Numbered from the stretch's first letter, positions 36,072 through 48,820 are shown. The stretch is 64,000 nt of DNA from Coptis chinensis (GCA_015680905.1 CM027382.1:15845501-15909500); one strand, 5' to 3'. Program-made: numbers and translations. The notes: a model not told the origin generated them from the sequence alone.

Positions 36072-37223
36072 CTGCCTTGAAAAATCTTCAAACTATAACG
36101 ACTCACACCCCCCAATTATTTTAGCAAACTTCTACTACCACACCCCCAAAATTTTCACAACTATAGTGAGAATATAATCAACAAAAAAAAATAGTATGAA
36201 AAAAGAGACTAACAAAAACATTCCAATAAACCAACCTTTTTTTTTACTTATCTTTTTTCCTTTATAAAATTATCATTTATCATTTATTTTGAGTCCAAAA
36301 CCATTAAAGAGGGACAAATGTGTCTTTGAATGTTTGATGAGTTAATGAGACTAAAACAAATAGTCAAAGGCCCAAAACCCAACCGATCATTTTGTATAAT
36401 TCTAATCACCCATAACAAACTCGTAAGCTCTCCCTCTTTTCTTTCACTCTCAATACTTAAACAAGGGTCAGACCTCAACCAAAACAAAAAACAACAAAAA
36501 ACAAAAAACAAATTCAGAAAGGACTTGCGGCGTAGCTTGTTGCACTCTTGTTACACGCTTGTCCTAATTATTTATAAAACTCGTTATCATTATCAATAAA
36601 ATTTTCACTTAAAATAAAAATAAAAAATAATGTAATTTTTTACTTTCAATGTTAATCTTTTATAGTTTTCTCTATATGATAGTAAGATTATATAGACTGC
36701 TTATAACATTATAGGAAGTTAACAATTTGTTGTAGGGTTATATAAACTGCTTATAATATTATAAGAAGTTAACAATTTGTTGAATTGTTGTAAACTTGTG
36801 GACTAGATTATGTAGATATATATAGATATAGTAGTATCAATTAATGATTTAAGTGCTTAAGTAGTTAACTTCATCAATCCATATTAAATTCTTAGTAGTC
36901 AACGCACTCTAGTTTAGTGAATTAAAATAAGTGCATAATTTTGTTAATCTTTATTGCTTATACTTTCTAGAAAAAAAAATAATAAAAATAAAAATTATTG
37001 CATACTTTTGTTTTTGGGGATGGGGTGTGTACATAATTGGGGACCCTAGCTTAGAATCCTGGCTCCGTTCCGTGTGTCTTTGCTCTGGACACACATCTAA
37101 CCAAGGTTTTATCTTTAGTTAGAATTATTTTGGGAATATTGGTGAATCTTATGACTTTGGTCAAAGCAAGTTTGATTGTAGCAAAACTCGTGAGGCGGTT
37201 TAGAGAATTGTCAAGTCGCCTGC
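36072..37223. other. Non-coding AT-rich stretch
   Basis: Poly-A/T rich, with a 50-bp tandem duplication listed separately. The ORFs at 36330-36599 and 36931-37122 have no recognisable features. Confidence 0.5.
36688..36787. repeat. 50-bp tandem duplication
   Basis: Two units (36688-36737, 36738-36787), each containing actgcttataa, attata and gaagttaacaatttgttg. They differ at a few positions. Confidence 0.8.
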
Positions 37224-37532
37224 GTGGACATACTTTTAGGAGATGGGGCTCTCTTGAATTTCATTTTGGCACCACCACGAACATCATCAGTTAATCCCTT
37301 GCCCCAAGTCCCCCAAGCAACTCTAGAGGAGTTTCAACTACATGTGAGGAAAACCAAAAGGTTGTTTACTTTTTTGCATGATAATCAAAAAGTTATAAAA
37401 GACATATTGAAGTTGTTAACAGATGGACCAATATCTGATAAACCATTTTTTGGTTCATTAGATTTATTTGAAGTATCTCAAATATTTAACTCATTTCCTA
37501 GAGAAGAATTGGTGGATGTGTTAGATTTTTAA
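37224..37532 (+). CDS. Unrecognised ORF, possible gene fragment
   Basis: The 102-codon frame has a composition more protein-like than its surroundings: a Pro-rich start (LAPPRTSSVNPLPQVPQAT), an amphipathic basic helix (LEEFQLHVRKTKRLFTFLHD) and an acidic end (FPREELVDVLDF). It is followed by a typical intron-like T-rich stretch and a short frame (37695-37895) with a Cys/Trp segment (IPYLWWKRSKCGG). I cannot assign a family. It might be an exon of a host gene or of captured DNA, because it lies about 1.2 kb left of a LINE nested in CACTA-A. Confidence 0.25.
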   Translation: MDILLGDGALLNFILAPPRTSSVNPLPQVPQATLEEFQLHVRKTKRLFTFLHDNQKVIKDILKLLTDGPISDKPFFGSLDLFEVSQIFNSFPREELVDVLDF

Positions 37533-38458
37533 ATAACTCACTTTAAAGAATTTTTCTTTCTTGAATGTATGACAGGTTTTGTAATTTATTTGGTTTAGTT
37601 TCATGCAGGAAGTGCCCAACGAAAATCTTGGTTTTGGGTCTTTAAAGCTTGAGAAAGAGACTGCTCCATCTGTAATGGTATGAGATAATGACTTTTGACA
37701 AGTTTTAGAAGTACTTGGAGCTATTTTGATTACTTAGAGTCCATGGAGTTGGGTCTAACTGGGTGTCTTTGTGTTAAGGCAATGCTCAACAATATAGCTA
37801 AGATTTATGGTAGCATACCGTATTTGTGGTGGAAAAGGTCCAAGTGCGGAGGTGTTAGTGTCAGAAGTGAGCACAATGCCTTAAAACAAATGTGAGTTAT
37901 ATCCATCCTTAATTAAAGTTGGTGTAAGTTACATGCATGTATCCACTTTTAGCATTTAGAATAGATATTTGAGGTGGAGCTACAAGGCTATACTTCATAT
38001 TTTGTTTTGTTGAATTTTCTACTAAACGAATATGATTGGAGGAATACCATCATCCCTTGCTACTTTGAATGATATGCATGACTTTGCTCAATGACATCTA
38101 AATGCTCTCTTAGTAAATACCATCATCTAAATGTTGTAATTTATTTTGTTTTTTTTCTTATGTATGCTCTCTTAGTCAAATAAAAGAAATAAAGAGAAAT
38201 TAAAGTGGAACTAACGAACAAGAAAAGATAGTTGAGTCAAGATACAAGGTTGAACCTGACTAAGTGTAGGTAGATCTAGAAAATTTACGTTGAGAACTCC
38301 TTCGATGAGCAAACCCCCACTTGATGAAACAGTTAATCATTTTCCCTCGGCTGGGTTTTACCGTCTAATGCCACTTTGATTCCAACCACTCTATGTATTT
38401 GCACAGAAAACCCATTTGAAATATTTTGTTTCTCAGTAAAGAATGAATTGATTTACAG

Positions 38459-38493
<35 letters not shown>

Positions 38494-38758
38494 TTAAACA
38501 GTTTTCTTTGATGAAAGCTCAAGTTCCGAATCGCTTTGATGTGTTGATTATCAATATGTGGTATGTTGTTCAATATATATATAAACCAAACAGACTTAGT
38601 ATTACTCTACCTTATTATTTGCATAGAAATGTATTTGTTTAAGTTTTGATTCATCAATGGAACTGAAATCATATTTTTAAAGATATGTGGGCGTTATCTT
38701 ATGGTGAATGAATTCAATGTGTATAGGAAAGATATGCATCTACTTAAAAGCTCTATCT
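37533..38758. other. Region left of LINE copy 2
   Basis: Weak short frames only. It contains a 31-base T run (38462-38492). No CACTA left terminus was found here, although this is where that of CACTA-A would lie if the LINE is inserted within it. Confidence 0.4.
38462..38492. repeat. 31-base poly-T tract
   Basis: Uninterrupted run of T, read as poly-A on the minus strand. It could be the tail of a vanished retroposed sequence. Confidence 0.9.
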
Positions 38759-40816
38759 ATTTTTTTGCATGCAAGTAGGATATTTTATTAATAGGAATAA
38801 AAGAATACAACTCTGACAAAATGGAATTACAACAGACTCTAAAAATCAAATCTGTAGTAAGTCCGGTGAGGACATTCTAAGGACTTAATGAAAGGGGGTC
38901 TATTGGGACTTCAATAGAGCTCGCCTTTACTCAAAGTTGATCCATGTTCCGCTGCCGCATCTGCCCCAAAGTTTGCTTCTCTGAGAGTATGTGAAATTTT
39001 CGAGTCAATCGGCTTTGATGTTCTATACCACCTTGCTCTCAGCCACCATGGGACTTCTCCTCCTTTGAATGCTAGGACTACTGCCATAGAGTCACTCTCT
39101 ATCCAGAGGTTTTGCCACCCTTTTTCCACCACAGTTTCAGCCGCTAAAACCACCGCCAAACTTTACGCCTCATAATTTGTAGTAACCCCAGGCCTTGTAC
39201 CAAGATACCCGAATTTCCGCCGTATTGTTCGAAAATGATTCCCGACCCCTATTGCCTGGGTTTCCGAAGGCCGAACCATCTGTGTTGGCCTTAACTATCC
39301 CTATATCAGGAGGAATCCAGGACACTTCTTTGATTTTACTCGCTGACCTCACTCTTCTTTTGATGTTCAGTTGGTTTAGAATCTGAAAATCTATGGTAGA
39401 ATTACTCATTGTTCCAGTTAGCAGGAGACCAGCGATGCTTACCCCTTTAAGGACTTCGCATCTTATTCTCAGTGGATTTAGCTTCACATCTTCAAAGAAA
39501 ATACTATTTCGCACTTTCCATATTTGGACCATGAGATGAATAGCCGCAACATTCCAGAGTTTCTTGCGTATCTGGCTGTGCCCTCTTCCTGCCTCCATGA
39601 TCGATTTTAAGTTGATGTCTAAGGGCTTTACTCCAAAGTAGTTTGAAGTCCATTGCCACAGTGCCATGGCCTCCTCACACTCCCAGAGAATATGCTTCGC
39701 GCTTTCTGCTTCCTTCTTACAGAGCCTACATCGCAAAGCAAGTTGAACTCCTTTCCTTTGCACTCTGTCATCTGTTGGGACCGCTTGGTGGATCAGTTTC
39801 CAAGCTAGGCCAGCTTGTCTAGGATGGATATGATGAGCCCACACCCACTTATACCAGCTGATCTTATTTTCCTTCTTCCTAATCACCTCGAACCTTTGCT
39901 TCACTGAGAACATCCCATCATGAGAGGGTTTCCAAATTCTTGTATCGTGCTCTTCTCCTGTTGGTGGGTTGAGGTGATTGACATTGATGCCCGCTTTCAA
40001 CAACACTTCTTGAATAGGTGCTGCAATATGCCAATTGTTATTGATGATAAGGTCTGAAACCTTTGCTGAGAATTCCCTCCAGTTTATACCCTGAACCACG
40101 TCTGCCATTGCTGACCCTACCCAAGGTTCCTGCCACACATTGATGCTTCTTCCTTGTCCCACAATCCACCCTAGGAAAGGCTTCATTTCTTTTAAGGCCC
40201 ATTTCAATCTCGACCATACTGAAGAATGTTTGTGGTAGGTTAAGTAATTGCCATCTCTCATAGTGCATTTTTGCTTCATGAATCTACTCCACTCAGTCTC
40301 CCCATTCAGAAAGTTCCAGGCTAACTTCATAAGAAGTGCAAGGTTCAGCTCCTTGAGCTTTCTAATACCTAGTCCCCCTTCATCGAGCGGCTTACATACT
40401 TTTTCCCATTTTAAAGTGACTGCCTTGGATCCCCAGACCAAATGAAATTTTTGATGGCGAGTTCACATTTCCTTATGCATATTGCCGGCCATTTATACAC
40501 CGACATGTTGTATCTTTGGAAGGTCGCTTTTAGTATCGGGATCGTGCGAGGAACCACTTTCGACCTTGGAAAGACAACATCCTACCAGCCCATCCACTAG
40601 CTCTCCTCCTAATTTTGTCCACCAAGATTTGTATTCTTGCTCTAGTTACTCTGCCTTGGAATATGGGTGCTCCAAGGTACCTCTCCGGCAGTTGGTTGAG
40701 CCGAATTCAAACAGGGGAGGCAACTTCGATGCTTCTTGGTGCATAAATTCATCCTTGTTCTGTCAAGCTATCTTGTTGATTTGTATTCCCCAAACATTTC
40801 ATCCATAGGCTTGTAG
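38759..40816 (-). mobile_element. L1-type LINE, 5'-truncated (copy 2)
   Basis: Same element as at 1-2046. Here both flanks are visible: on the minus strand the element ends in a short A tract (plus-strand ttttttt at 38760-38766), and the heptamer tctatct occurs at 38752-38758 and 40817-40823. That is a possible 7-bp target duplication, short for a LINE but in the right place. Confidence 0.8.
38911..40441 (-). pseudogene. LINE ORF2 C-terminus (copy 2)
   Basis: Two frames make up the same RT tail, zf-RVT and RNase H series as in copy 1: 39170-40441 runs from the RT tail to the first RNase H strand (NTDGSAFGNPGNRG), and 38911-39159 holds the end. A frameshift cluster near 39170-39240 splits RNase H here, while copy 1 is open at that point. 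Conversely, this copy is open across 40270-40440 where copy 1 is broken. Between them the two copies preserve one uninterrupted reading, so either the breaks are recent or they are errors. Upstream, 40450-40810 has the more damaged RT segment. Confidence 0.8.
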
Positions 40817-41665
40817 TCTATCTTAACACTCTTTCATTGTTGGACTTTCTTGCTTCAAACTTAACTTTATTCTTGAGTGTCCGTAGTTGATGTAATAAGA
40901 TGCAAGCAAATGAACATCTGCGAGTTGGCAGCAAGGTCAAGTTTCCAAATTCTTTTAATAGATTCAAATTTCATTTTATTTTCAAGAAGAACAACTTTTG
41001 TCAAACACCGTCCAAGTGCTCTTTTGCTGAAGACCAAACTTTCATGCTTTAGGTAAAGTCAATCTTTATATATATATATTCTCTTTGTGTTGCTTTTTTA
41101 ATTGATAGAGAAAATTTGGGTTTTGATGTGTTAGTTCCATTGTATTTAATAGTTCCATTAGTGTTATTTGCTTCTGTAACGGGTTGATTTGTCAATGGGT
41201 TGTATAAATATTTTCAAGCATGAACTACGTAACTGGGACGTTACAGGTAAAAGAACGGATAAACAAGCTTGGATGTTACAAAGAGAACTAGGATTTTATT
41301 TTTCTACATGATATTTTATTTTTCTTCTAAAGGTGATTCTGCATTAATTGTAAAGAATGTGTCCTGATGGTTAAAGGGAGGACTAAAAAATAGGAAAATT
41401 GCATTGCTTAATCCTTTCTTGATTTCAAAGAATTTATAGTTATGAGGAAGCATTAATGTGCACTTCAACCAAACTAATCTCATTATTTGCAACACCATCA
41501 ATACTCTTATAGTTAATGTTCTTGGACTGTTTAGGTAATGAAATTGTACCTATTGTTTTTCCACTATTGGATAGTTTTGGACTTGAAATTTGTCTTGTTA
41601 CTGCTTTTAATAGAAGCAAAGCTTTGTTAATTCTTTTTTATTACCTTTTGTCGATAGGCACAAAT

Positions 41666-43385
41666 ATAGATAAAAATTGGATGAGTATGCCGCATAGGCT
41701 TGAATATGTACAAGGTCTTAGAGATTTTATTGTGCTTGCCAAAAATCATTTAGACAAGAAAAGCCAATGTCGATGTCCGTGCAAGAAGTGCAATAATAGG
41801 TATCACTTGCACATCGATGAAGAAAATGATCATTTATTTACTTTAGGTATCGACAAAGATTATACTCAATGGGTTCATCATGGTGAACCTTTTGAAGTAG
41901 TGAGTGATGATGATGACGATGATGATGGTTCGGGTGGTGAAGGTGGACTCTATCGTGGGGTAGAGGAGATGCTTGCAGATTTAGAACCAAGTCATTTGGG
42001 TATTTCACAACTGGAAGTGCATCATTCAGAACTATTTATTGATCTTAATACAAGAGATATCAATCCAAAACCATTTGATAAACTTTTGTTTGAAGCCCGT
42101 CAGCCTTTGTATCTGGGTTGTGAAAAATTTAGTACGCAGGATTTTCTCGTGAAGTTGTTTCATCTAAAGATAATTAATCGTTGGAGCAATAAATCATTTG
42201 AGATGGTTCTCAAGTTGATTAAGGCTGCATTACCAGCTGGTGAAACACTCCCGAAGTCCCATTATGAGGCCAAGGCATTATTGTGGGACTTGGGACTTGG
42301 TTATGTATCCATACATGCATGCATGTATCATTGTATGCTCTTTTGGAAGGAAGACAAAGATCTTGAAAGTTGTCGGGTTTGTGGTGAACCGAGGTACAAA
42401 ATTAATCAAGGGAAAGGTAAAAAAGTACCACAAAAAGTCTTGAGACACTTTCCATGTAAGCCTAGGCTGCAGAGGTTGTTTATGTCGAGAATGACTGCTG
42501 AAGACATGAGATGGCATAAAGAAAAACGAGTTCAGGAGGACAATGTACTAAGGTATCCTACAGATTCAAAAGTCTGGGAAGATTTTGATAAGGAGCATCA
42601 GGCGTTTGCTAGTGATCCTCGCAATGTTTTGCTTGGCCTTGCAAGTGATGGGTTTAACACTTTTAGAGACATGAGCAATGCTTACAGTATGTGGCCAGTA
42701 ATGCTTATACCGTACAATATGCCACCTTGGACGTACAACACCTGGAAATGAAATTGATGTATATTTACAGTCGTTGATAGAATAACTAATTTATTTGAGG
42801 AAAAATTGGGTGGAGACATATGATGCCGTGATGAAGCAGATGTTTGTAATGCATGCATCAATGTTATGGACTATAAATGACTTTCCAGCATACGGGAACT
42901 TGTCTGGTTGGTCCCCAAAAGGTAAAATGGCTTGTCCGAATTGTAACAAGGATACATTTTTCTTATGTTTGAAGAATGAACAGAAGCAGTGTTACATGCA
43001 CCATAGTCAGTTTTTGCAACCAAGGCATCCTTTAAGAAAACGTCTTAAGCAATTACTTGGTGGAATTAGTGGGAGCAAGTATGAACCCAAGAAGTTAACT
43101 GGGGAAGATGTATGTTTACAACTTGAGCATGTTGACGAACAAATATTTGGAAAAAATCCAAATAACAAGAAGAGAAAACGGAATGAGATTGAATATAATT
43201 GGACAAAGAAGAGTATATTTTTTCTTTTACCATATTGGAGAACCATTGAGCTGCGTCACAACCTTGATGTCATGCATATTGAAAAGAACATTTGTGAGAG
43301 TGTTTTGGCAACATTATTACATCTAGAGAAAACAAAGGATACGGCAAAAGCTGTTCATATTTCAATGAAGCCTTGGGAGTTTTCC
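41666..43385 (+). pseudogene. TNP2-type CACTA transposase, truncated (copy 2)
   Basis: The frame is open from the upstream intron-like sequence to 42748 and again at 42795-43388. Landmarks are IDKNWM (initiator ATA at 41666; in-frame ATG at 41681), the Transposase-associated motif CRCPCKKCNNRYH, an Asp-rich tract, the TNP2 core with HLKIINRWSNKSFEMVLKLI, SHYEAKALLWDLGLGY and CRVCGEPRY, then GWSPKGKMACPNCNKDT and RHNLDVMHIEKNICES. The usual segment between PPW and PGNEIDVYL is deleted, and a stop at 42778 follows SLIE. Similarity ends after MKPWEFS, so DUF4218/DUF4216 are missing. In relatives the protein cuts element ends together with a TNPA-like partner. This one is inactive. Confidence 0.85.
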
Positions 43386-43466
43386 TGACACTAAAATCCC
43401 TAGTTCTAACATTTTTTGGTGATCCCCTGACACTAAAATCCCCAGTTTTAACATTTTTTCTATTGT
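43385..43466 (+). repeat. Two-unit tandem repeat after the TNP2 truncation (copy 2)
   Basis: Units begin tgacactaaaatccc and end in taacatttttt, about 43 bp apart. Same position as 4605-4668. Confidence 0.75.
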
Positions 43467-43763
43467 TGGATTTATTTAGAGTAGTTACTAGTGTTAGTTT
43501 GATTGTATTGTTATAGGTGGAGCAGAATGTATGTGTACATAGTCTCACTAATTGGTATGTGGAATTATTAATGCTAGATCACAAGTAAAAGCATTAGTAC
43601 TTGAATTTATTTGAATTGATTATGGTGGGTATGGAACTGATTCATTGCGTCAAGTATATGGGTATGGTGGTATGTTGCTTTGGAAACATCTTTATTTACA
43701 GTGTTTTAGGAAGCAAAGGGAGAAAGAGGTCTATTTCAGTATAAAGAGTGAGCGCTCATAGCA

Positions 43764-43785
43764 CGCGCGCGCGTGTGTGTGTGTG
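43764..43785. repeat. (CG)5(TG)6 alternating tract (copy 2)
   Basis: Same length as the tract at 4979-5000, but two units read CG instead of TG. Confidence 0.85.
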
Positions 43786-44499
43786 ACCGTTTGGTCTTAA
43801 TCCGTGGGTATGTGTGTGGAAGTGTGGTGCAGCTAAGGGGAGGTGTTGTTTCAGCAATGGGGGAAGGTGATTGAGTGCCTTTGGAGGTGTGTGGAGAGTT
43901 AATACAATACTATAGAATATCATGCATACCCAATTTCTCTAAAAGATCGGAACACCAATTATAGTGTACTCTTTATAATATTTATATTGGATTTTGTCGC
44001 CTTGAATATCGATATTTATTATACGGATTTTTGAGTTTTAGTTACCATTTCATTGCATGTGAAGAAAAGGATCCGAATATTTTGTTAATGGGGTACTATT
44101 TCTTCTTCTTCTTTTTTTAGGTTTAGGAGTGAGAAGTTTAGGAATGGAAAGAGTTATTGGTGGGTCTGTATGGTAGAAACTAAGTCTTTCTTTTGTTGGT
44201 GAATTGGACAAACAAATCTTGTTGACTTGGGGTAGAAGCATAGATGTAGGATGTAGGATATTTCATTTTCATGCTTATTGGTTTAAGAATGAATTATATC
44301 ACTCTTATTTTGCTTTGTAGAAGGTATGATCTCAATACATGACATTTGGATATTGTTGGTTAAAGTTTATGCTTCTTTGTATTTTTCTTTTTGGTTAAAA
44401 ATATAGTAAAAATGAAGGTACATGAAACCCATATGATTGAGCAAAAGTAAGGAAAAAAAATTGGCAAATTCGGAAAGATCCATAAAAATTGTAAAAACT

Positions 44500-45082
44500 T
44501 TTGGCAGCTTTCTAGACTATCACAGAAGACCAACTCTTAACGACGACAAAAAACGTAGGAAATAATAACTTTTAGCGACGATTAAAAACGTAGCCAGAAC
44601 TCGATTTAATTTAAAAACATCATACCATTTACTACGATTACCAACGTCGTTGGTATATCATCTTTGGCTACATACACAAAAAGGTGGGTTAAAGTCAACC
44701 ACCAGTGACGATTATAAATGTCGTAAAACAATCATAAGAGACGAAGTTGTAGACTTTCTGTGACAATCAAAATTGTCGCTATTGCACTAAGTAAAGCGAC
44801 GTTTCACATAATGTTGCCACAGAATAACTTTTTGCCACATTTCTAAATGCAAACGGGAACTAGAGTTTGCGATGATATGTTTCGTTCTAGCGACACTTTA
44901 TCATGTGCCTAAAGGTAGGCCTGCAGCGACAATCATATATCGTCGGCATATATCATTTGCAACTATATCATTTGCCATGTTTGCATGACAGTCAATAAAT
45001 CATCGCAATTAACTATTAGTAACGTTTTAGTATGTTTTTGCAACGTTTTTTTACGTCACTAAAAATCTTATCTGTTGTAATG
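44500..45082 (+). repeat. CACTA-A right subterminal repeats and terminus (copy 2)
   Basis: Multiple cgacg/cgtcg-containing short repeats, in both orientations, leading to the terminal inverted repeat. Counterpart of 5740-6293. Confidence 0.7.
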
Positions 45083-45485
45083 TATATATAGCATAATAAT
45101 AAATGTGTGTTGTTAAATGTATATTTTATAACAATACATTAAATAAGTGTATCATAGATGTTAATAATAATGTCAACGTGTATATTATGAATTAACTAAT
45201 ACATTTTATATTTATTAACTTATACACGTGTATATTTAAATAGGATACACATGCTTGATATATTGTGGTACACGCACTTATTATAAACCAATATGTACAG
45301 GGGCGGACCCAGCATTTCAACTCTCTCCGGGCTAAACAACGATAACCAGAGTCTCAAACAAAAAAAAAATAGACACATTCCAAAGAAACAAATGAAACAC
45401 CAGAATTCACAAGTAGCCAAATATATATACTAATTCATCAAAATATCTAATCAAATTCGACTACAAATCTATTTAAAAAGCAAAA

Positions 45486-45723
45486 CTACTTAAACGGTAT
45501 TTTGCGTGTCTTGCGGGCGTCAAAATCATCTATTACCAAATCCATATCAATATCATTAGCAAAATCTCTTTCAATGTAGATGACCATTGAATCTGCAAGA
45601 AACTCATCCTCCATCTTATTTCGAAGCTGTGTTTTGATAAGTTTCATGGATGAGAACGCCATTTCTGTAGTTGCTGTAGATATGAGAAGAATAAGTAGAA
45701 GACGAACCAATCTATCAATCAAG
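45486..45723 (-). pseudogene. hAT transposase C-terminal dimerisation domain (copy 2)
   Basis: The frame from LIDRLVRLLL through TATTEMAFSSMKLIK and RNKMEDEFLADSMVIYIERDF to the stop. This is the 3' part of the gene whose upstream part lies at 63687-64000, nearly 18 kb away across CACTA-B. The first 62 bp (LIDR to ATTE) are present on both sides of the insertion. Confidence 0.8.
45662..45723. repeat. 62-bp direct repeat flanking CACTA-B (left, copy 2)
   Basis: It aligns without gaps to 63689-63750 with four differences, all transitions. Confidence 0.85.
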
Positions 45724-45727
45724 AGTA

Positions 45728-46230
45728 ACTACAACAGAACATGTTTTTAGTAGCGCCATACCTCATTGCTAAAGGTGCCTTTGAGCGTGGCAAAAGATCT
45801 GTCGCAACGCACCAGATGGCGTTGCAAAGGCGTGGCTAAAAAGTGCGTCTCAAATACTCAAATGCAACACCAAAAGTGGCGTGGCAAATGTTCCTAGTTT
45901 GTTGCGACGCCTATGGGTGTTGCTAATACACTAATTCCGTTGCTACTTCATTTATGAAAATTAAATTAATTGCAAATTTATTTCAAACTATTTGCGGCTT
46001 TGGCCGCGAAAAGAGAGCTTGTAACAACTAGGATGGCGTTGCAAAAGTGATACCTTTAGCCGCACAACTAGGGCGCCTCAAAAGGCAATCTTTTGCTACA
46101 CTATTTCGTTCGCGAAAAGTTCAATTTTTAGTTGTACATTTGGCGTGGCAATAGGCGTCCATAAATTTAGCGACATACCAAGTGTGGCAAAATGTGTCTA
46201 CGTTACGGTAGAATCAAATCTTTTAGCTAC
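45728..46230. repeat. CACTA-B left terminus and subterminal repeats
   Basis: The terminal repeat is followed by many copies of ggcgttgcaaaag, ggcgtggcaaa and ttgcgacgcc in both orientations, the expected binding array for a TNPA-like protein. Confidence 0.75.
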
Positions 46231-46249
46231 ACCAAAATTGTTGCTTAAT

Positions 46250-48820
46250 GATATAAATTCGAGGAAAAACACACGCTTTATTTGGGAACGATTTAGCATT
46301 ACAAATGGTGCAATTCATACATATACTTGTACATTTTCATTTACATAATCCCCGCCCAAAACAATTTTTATAGAACACAAGTAACCCTATAACAATTCAC
46401 CACAAATCATAACAAAATGAATTTCATTACTAAATCATTCAATACAAAAGATCTTACAGAATTCACATAACTATTTTTTGTGAAAAATATCGCCTCACAT
46501 AATCTTAACAACGTTCAACTAAATTTAGATTTAATTATTCAAAACTAAAATTCCACAAATAATGTCTATAACATGCTAATTTGAGCAAAGATCCACTGAG
46601 CTTCTTCTTGATTCTACTACATCCGCAACCAATCAACACTAACTGGAGACAACAAATTAAAAAAAAAAATCACTTTAGTAAATTTATTAGAAACATTAAT
46701 AAACCTAATATATACAAGTTGGCAATGCATGTGAAACTATGCACCTCCTATATGCGTAAATTGGTGCTCATGGCCAAAAGCTTAGAAATAACTTATCAAA
46801 GTTATAACTTCGATCACATTCATGAAGGTACAGATCAAATAAGAAGACAAAAATAGCCAAAAGCTAATGGATTTTGAACTAAATTGTACATGTAAATGCC
46901 AAACCATTAAAAAACCTCGTGTCATAAAGTTATCACCAATGAAACAATAAAATAAGCAAGGCTAAACATCAAGTAAATCAAGCAAACAAGCTCAACTACA
47001 AAAAGCAGTTCCAACAGATGGCAGAGTCAGATGTAAAGGTATCGAACATGGGATGCTTCCTGTATACTCAAAATAAAAGGACTCAAATAAGAGTTGTGGG
47101 CATAGCAGCTCATTCCCAACTCCAGGCACAACATAAGAGGGAGGTGTGGTATATTTGTCAACACGTTGCTACCTGCATTGGTTTGACTCAATAACTGCTT
47201 TCTTATCGTTAGAACACGTTTTTGACCTTATCGGTCCCATCTATCATTAGAGTTTGAAAACGAGATATTTCTCGTTGTAGAAATGAGCTTCTAGCTCGTT
47301 TAGGGCTTTAGTTGTCCTTCACTCTATTACCTTCTATTCGAAGTCTGACACTTCTACTCCTGACCTCACTTTTCAAAGGCAAGAAAGAAGTAAGCTCTTA
47401 TCCCTTCTTTGGCTAAGACTACTTGCTCTCATACAGCTACCTATTCCCTTTCTTTAGCTTTTTAGCACTCTGTCCCTTGTACTTTGCTCACAAAAGAAGC
47501 TACACACATTATTGAACTCAATGCCTATTAGTTTATGGTAGTTTATGGCCTAGAACACGATTTTATACCTTATCGGGTCCCTTAACCCGCCCGGAGTGTC
47601 CTTTTAATTCATTTTCTAGGACTTCAAAAAGCCAATGTGTTAGTCTCACTAGTCAAACTAAAGAGAAAGCCGGAAGGAGGAGCTTTACGAGCTAATGCAT
47701 AGTTCGGAATAGGAAAAGCTAATGTCGAGTGCATACTATCTATGAAGATAGGAAAAGGCATTAGGAAATTTAAAACAAACCTGGTAAGCTCATCTTAAAC
47801 CCTTAAACTTCTTGAAGGAAACACAAATTCTTATTGGGTAGAGTGATCAATGAAACCGAAAGTGTTCATTTAGGGGCTAAGCAATGTATTCACCGAGACA
47901 AGCATGTCCGTCTCAAAGATAGGCGCATGATGAGCTCCTGACCTAAAACAGTAGCTTGCCTAGGAGGACTGGTATTCCCAAGAACATGAATTGAACTACT
48001 GGACTCAAGGACAAGAAGGCATTGATTGGAGCATGGCCCGTAGACATGCGGTAACCTGGCTCCGTTAACTCTTAGCTATAGCCTGCGGATACGGTGGCAC
48101 TCCTCGACGAGCATCGAAGCCAAGATATCACTGCTGTGTACTGTGACGTTAAACCCATACCCCTAGACTGGCAAGTTAAGATAGAATATCCCTTAGGGGT
48201 TGACTTATCCTTTTCTTGCCCTAACCTAGGCTTGTGTGGAACCTGTACTCAAAGTAAACCTATTTGTCCGACAGGACAGACAGTCCGGAGAGAACAAGAA
48301 CAATCCAGAGCTACATACATTCTTTTACTCGTTCATTGACTCTCAATAGATTACTCCCTTCGCCTTTTTGGGGCTATGGGAGTCATCCTTGGAGTCCGTA
48401 CCAAAGCTTTCTAGAGGTGCCTATAAGGAAGTGGAAATAAATAGGATGATTCCAGCCGTAGTTTATTGGCTGTTAGGTCGGTGAAACTGTCCTTGTAGCT
48501 AAAGCCAGTAGTTCGCGTTCTAGTTCTATTTTTGTAGACTAGATGGGACCTAACAAACTCTCTACGTTCGTACCTGCAGCTAACAAGTCGGTGTCCCCCG
48601 AGTCCGAAAGTTAGCTGTTCTAGTTCAGACAAGATGGGACCTAGTGCTTAGGGCTTTGGAGGCGAGCAACCAACCCGCGGTAGATCGAAGTTTCTGTTTG
48701 ACAAAGGGCGAAGTTAGCGCGTAAAGAGTAAGTAAGTAACTAAATCAGGTGTAGCGGGCAAACACGGGTGTAGCGATAGAGCGAGGTTTAGTTTACGATT
48801 CTATTCAAACAGGCTATTGC
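46250..48820. other. CACTA-B interior without a defensible gene (copy 2)
   Basis: AT-rich to about 47180, then a stretch of balanced composition to 48820 with organelle-like texture (ctctgtcccttgtactttgc and similar). The plus-strand frame 48094-48339 (IEYPLGVDLSFSCPNLGLCG) is open in both copies but unrecognised. Imperfect repeats of ctagatgggaccta-type sequence occur near 48535 and 48620. Counterpart of 7400-10030. Confidence 0.45.

Larger units (their letters stand above)
40817..45082 (+). mobile_element. CACTA-A element, left end missing (copy 2)
   Basis: Same element as 2047-6293. The right terminus reads tctgttgtaatg (45071-45082), with one G-to-A change from copy 1. TNP2 remains are better preserved here. 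43470-44500 is AT-rich and non-coding. Confidence 0.8.
45298..45726 (-). mobile_element. hAT (Tip100-like) element, 3' part (copy 2)
   Basis: The terminal repeat caggggcggacccag starts at 45298. The transposase C-terminus follows on the minus strand, then CACTA-B interrupts. The element resumes at 63687. The spacer 45083-45297 is AT-rich and empty. Confidence 0.7.
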
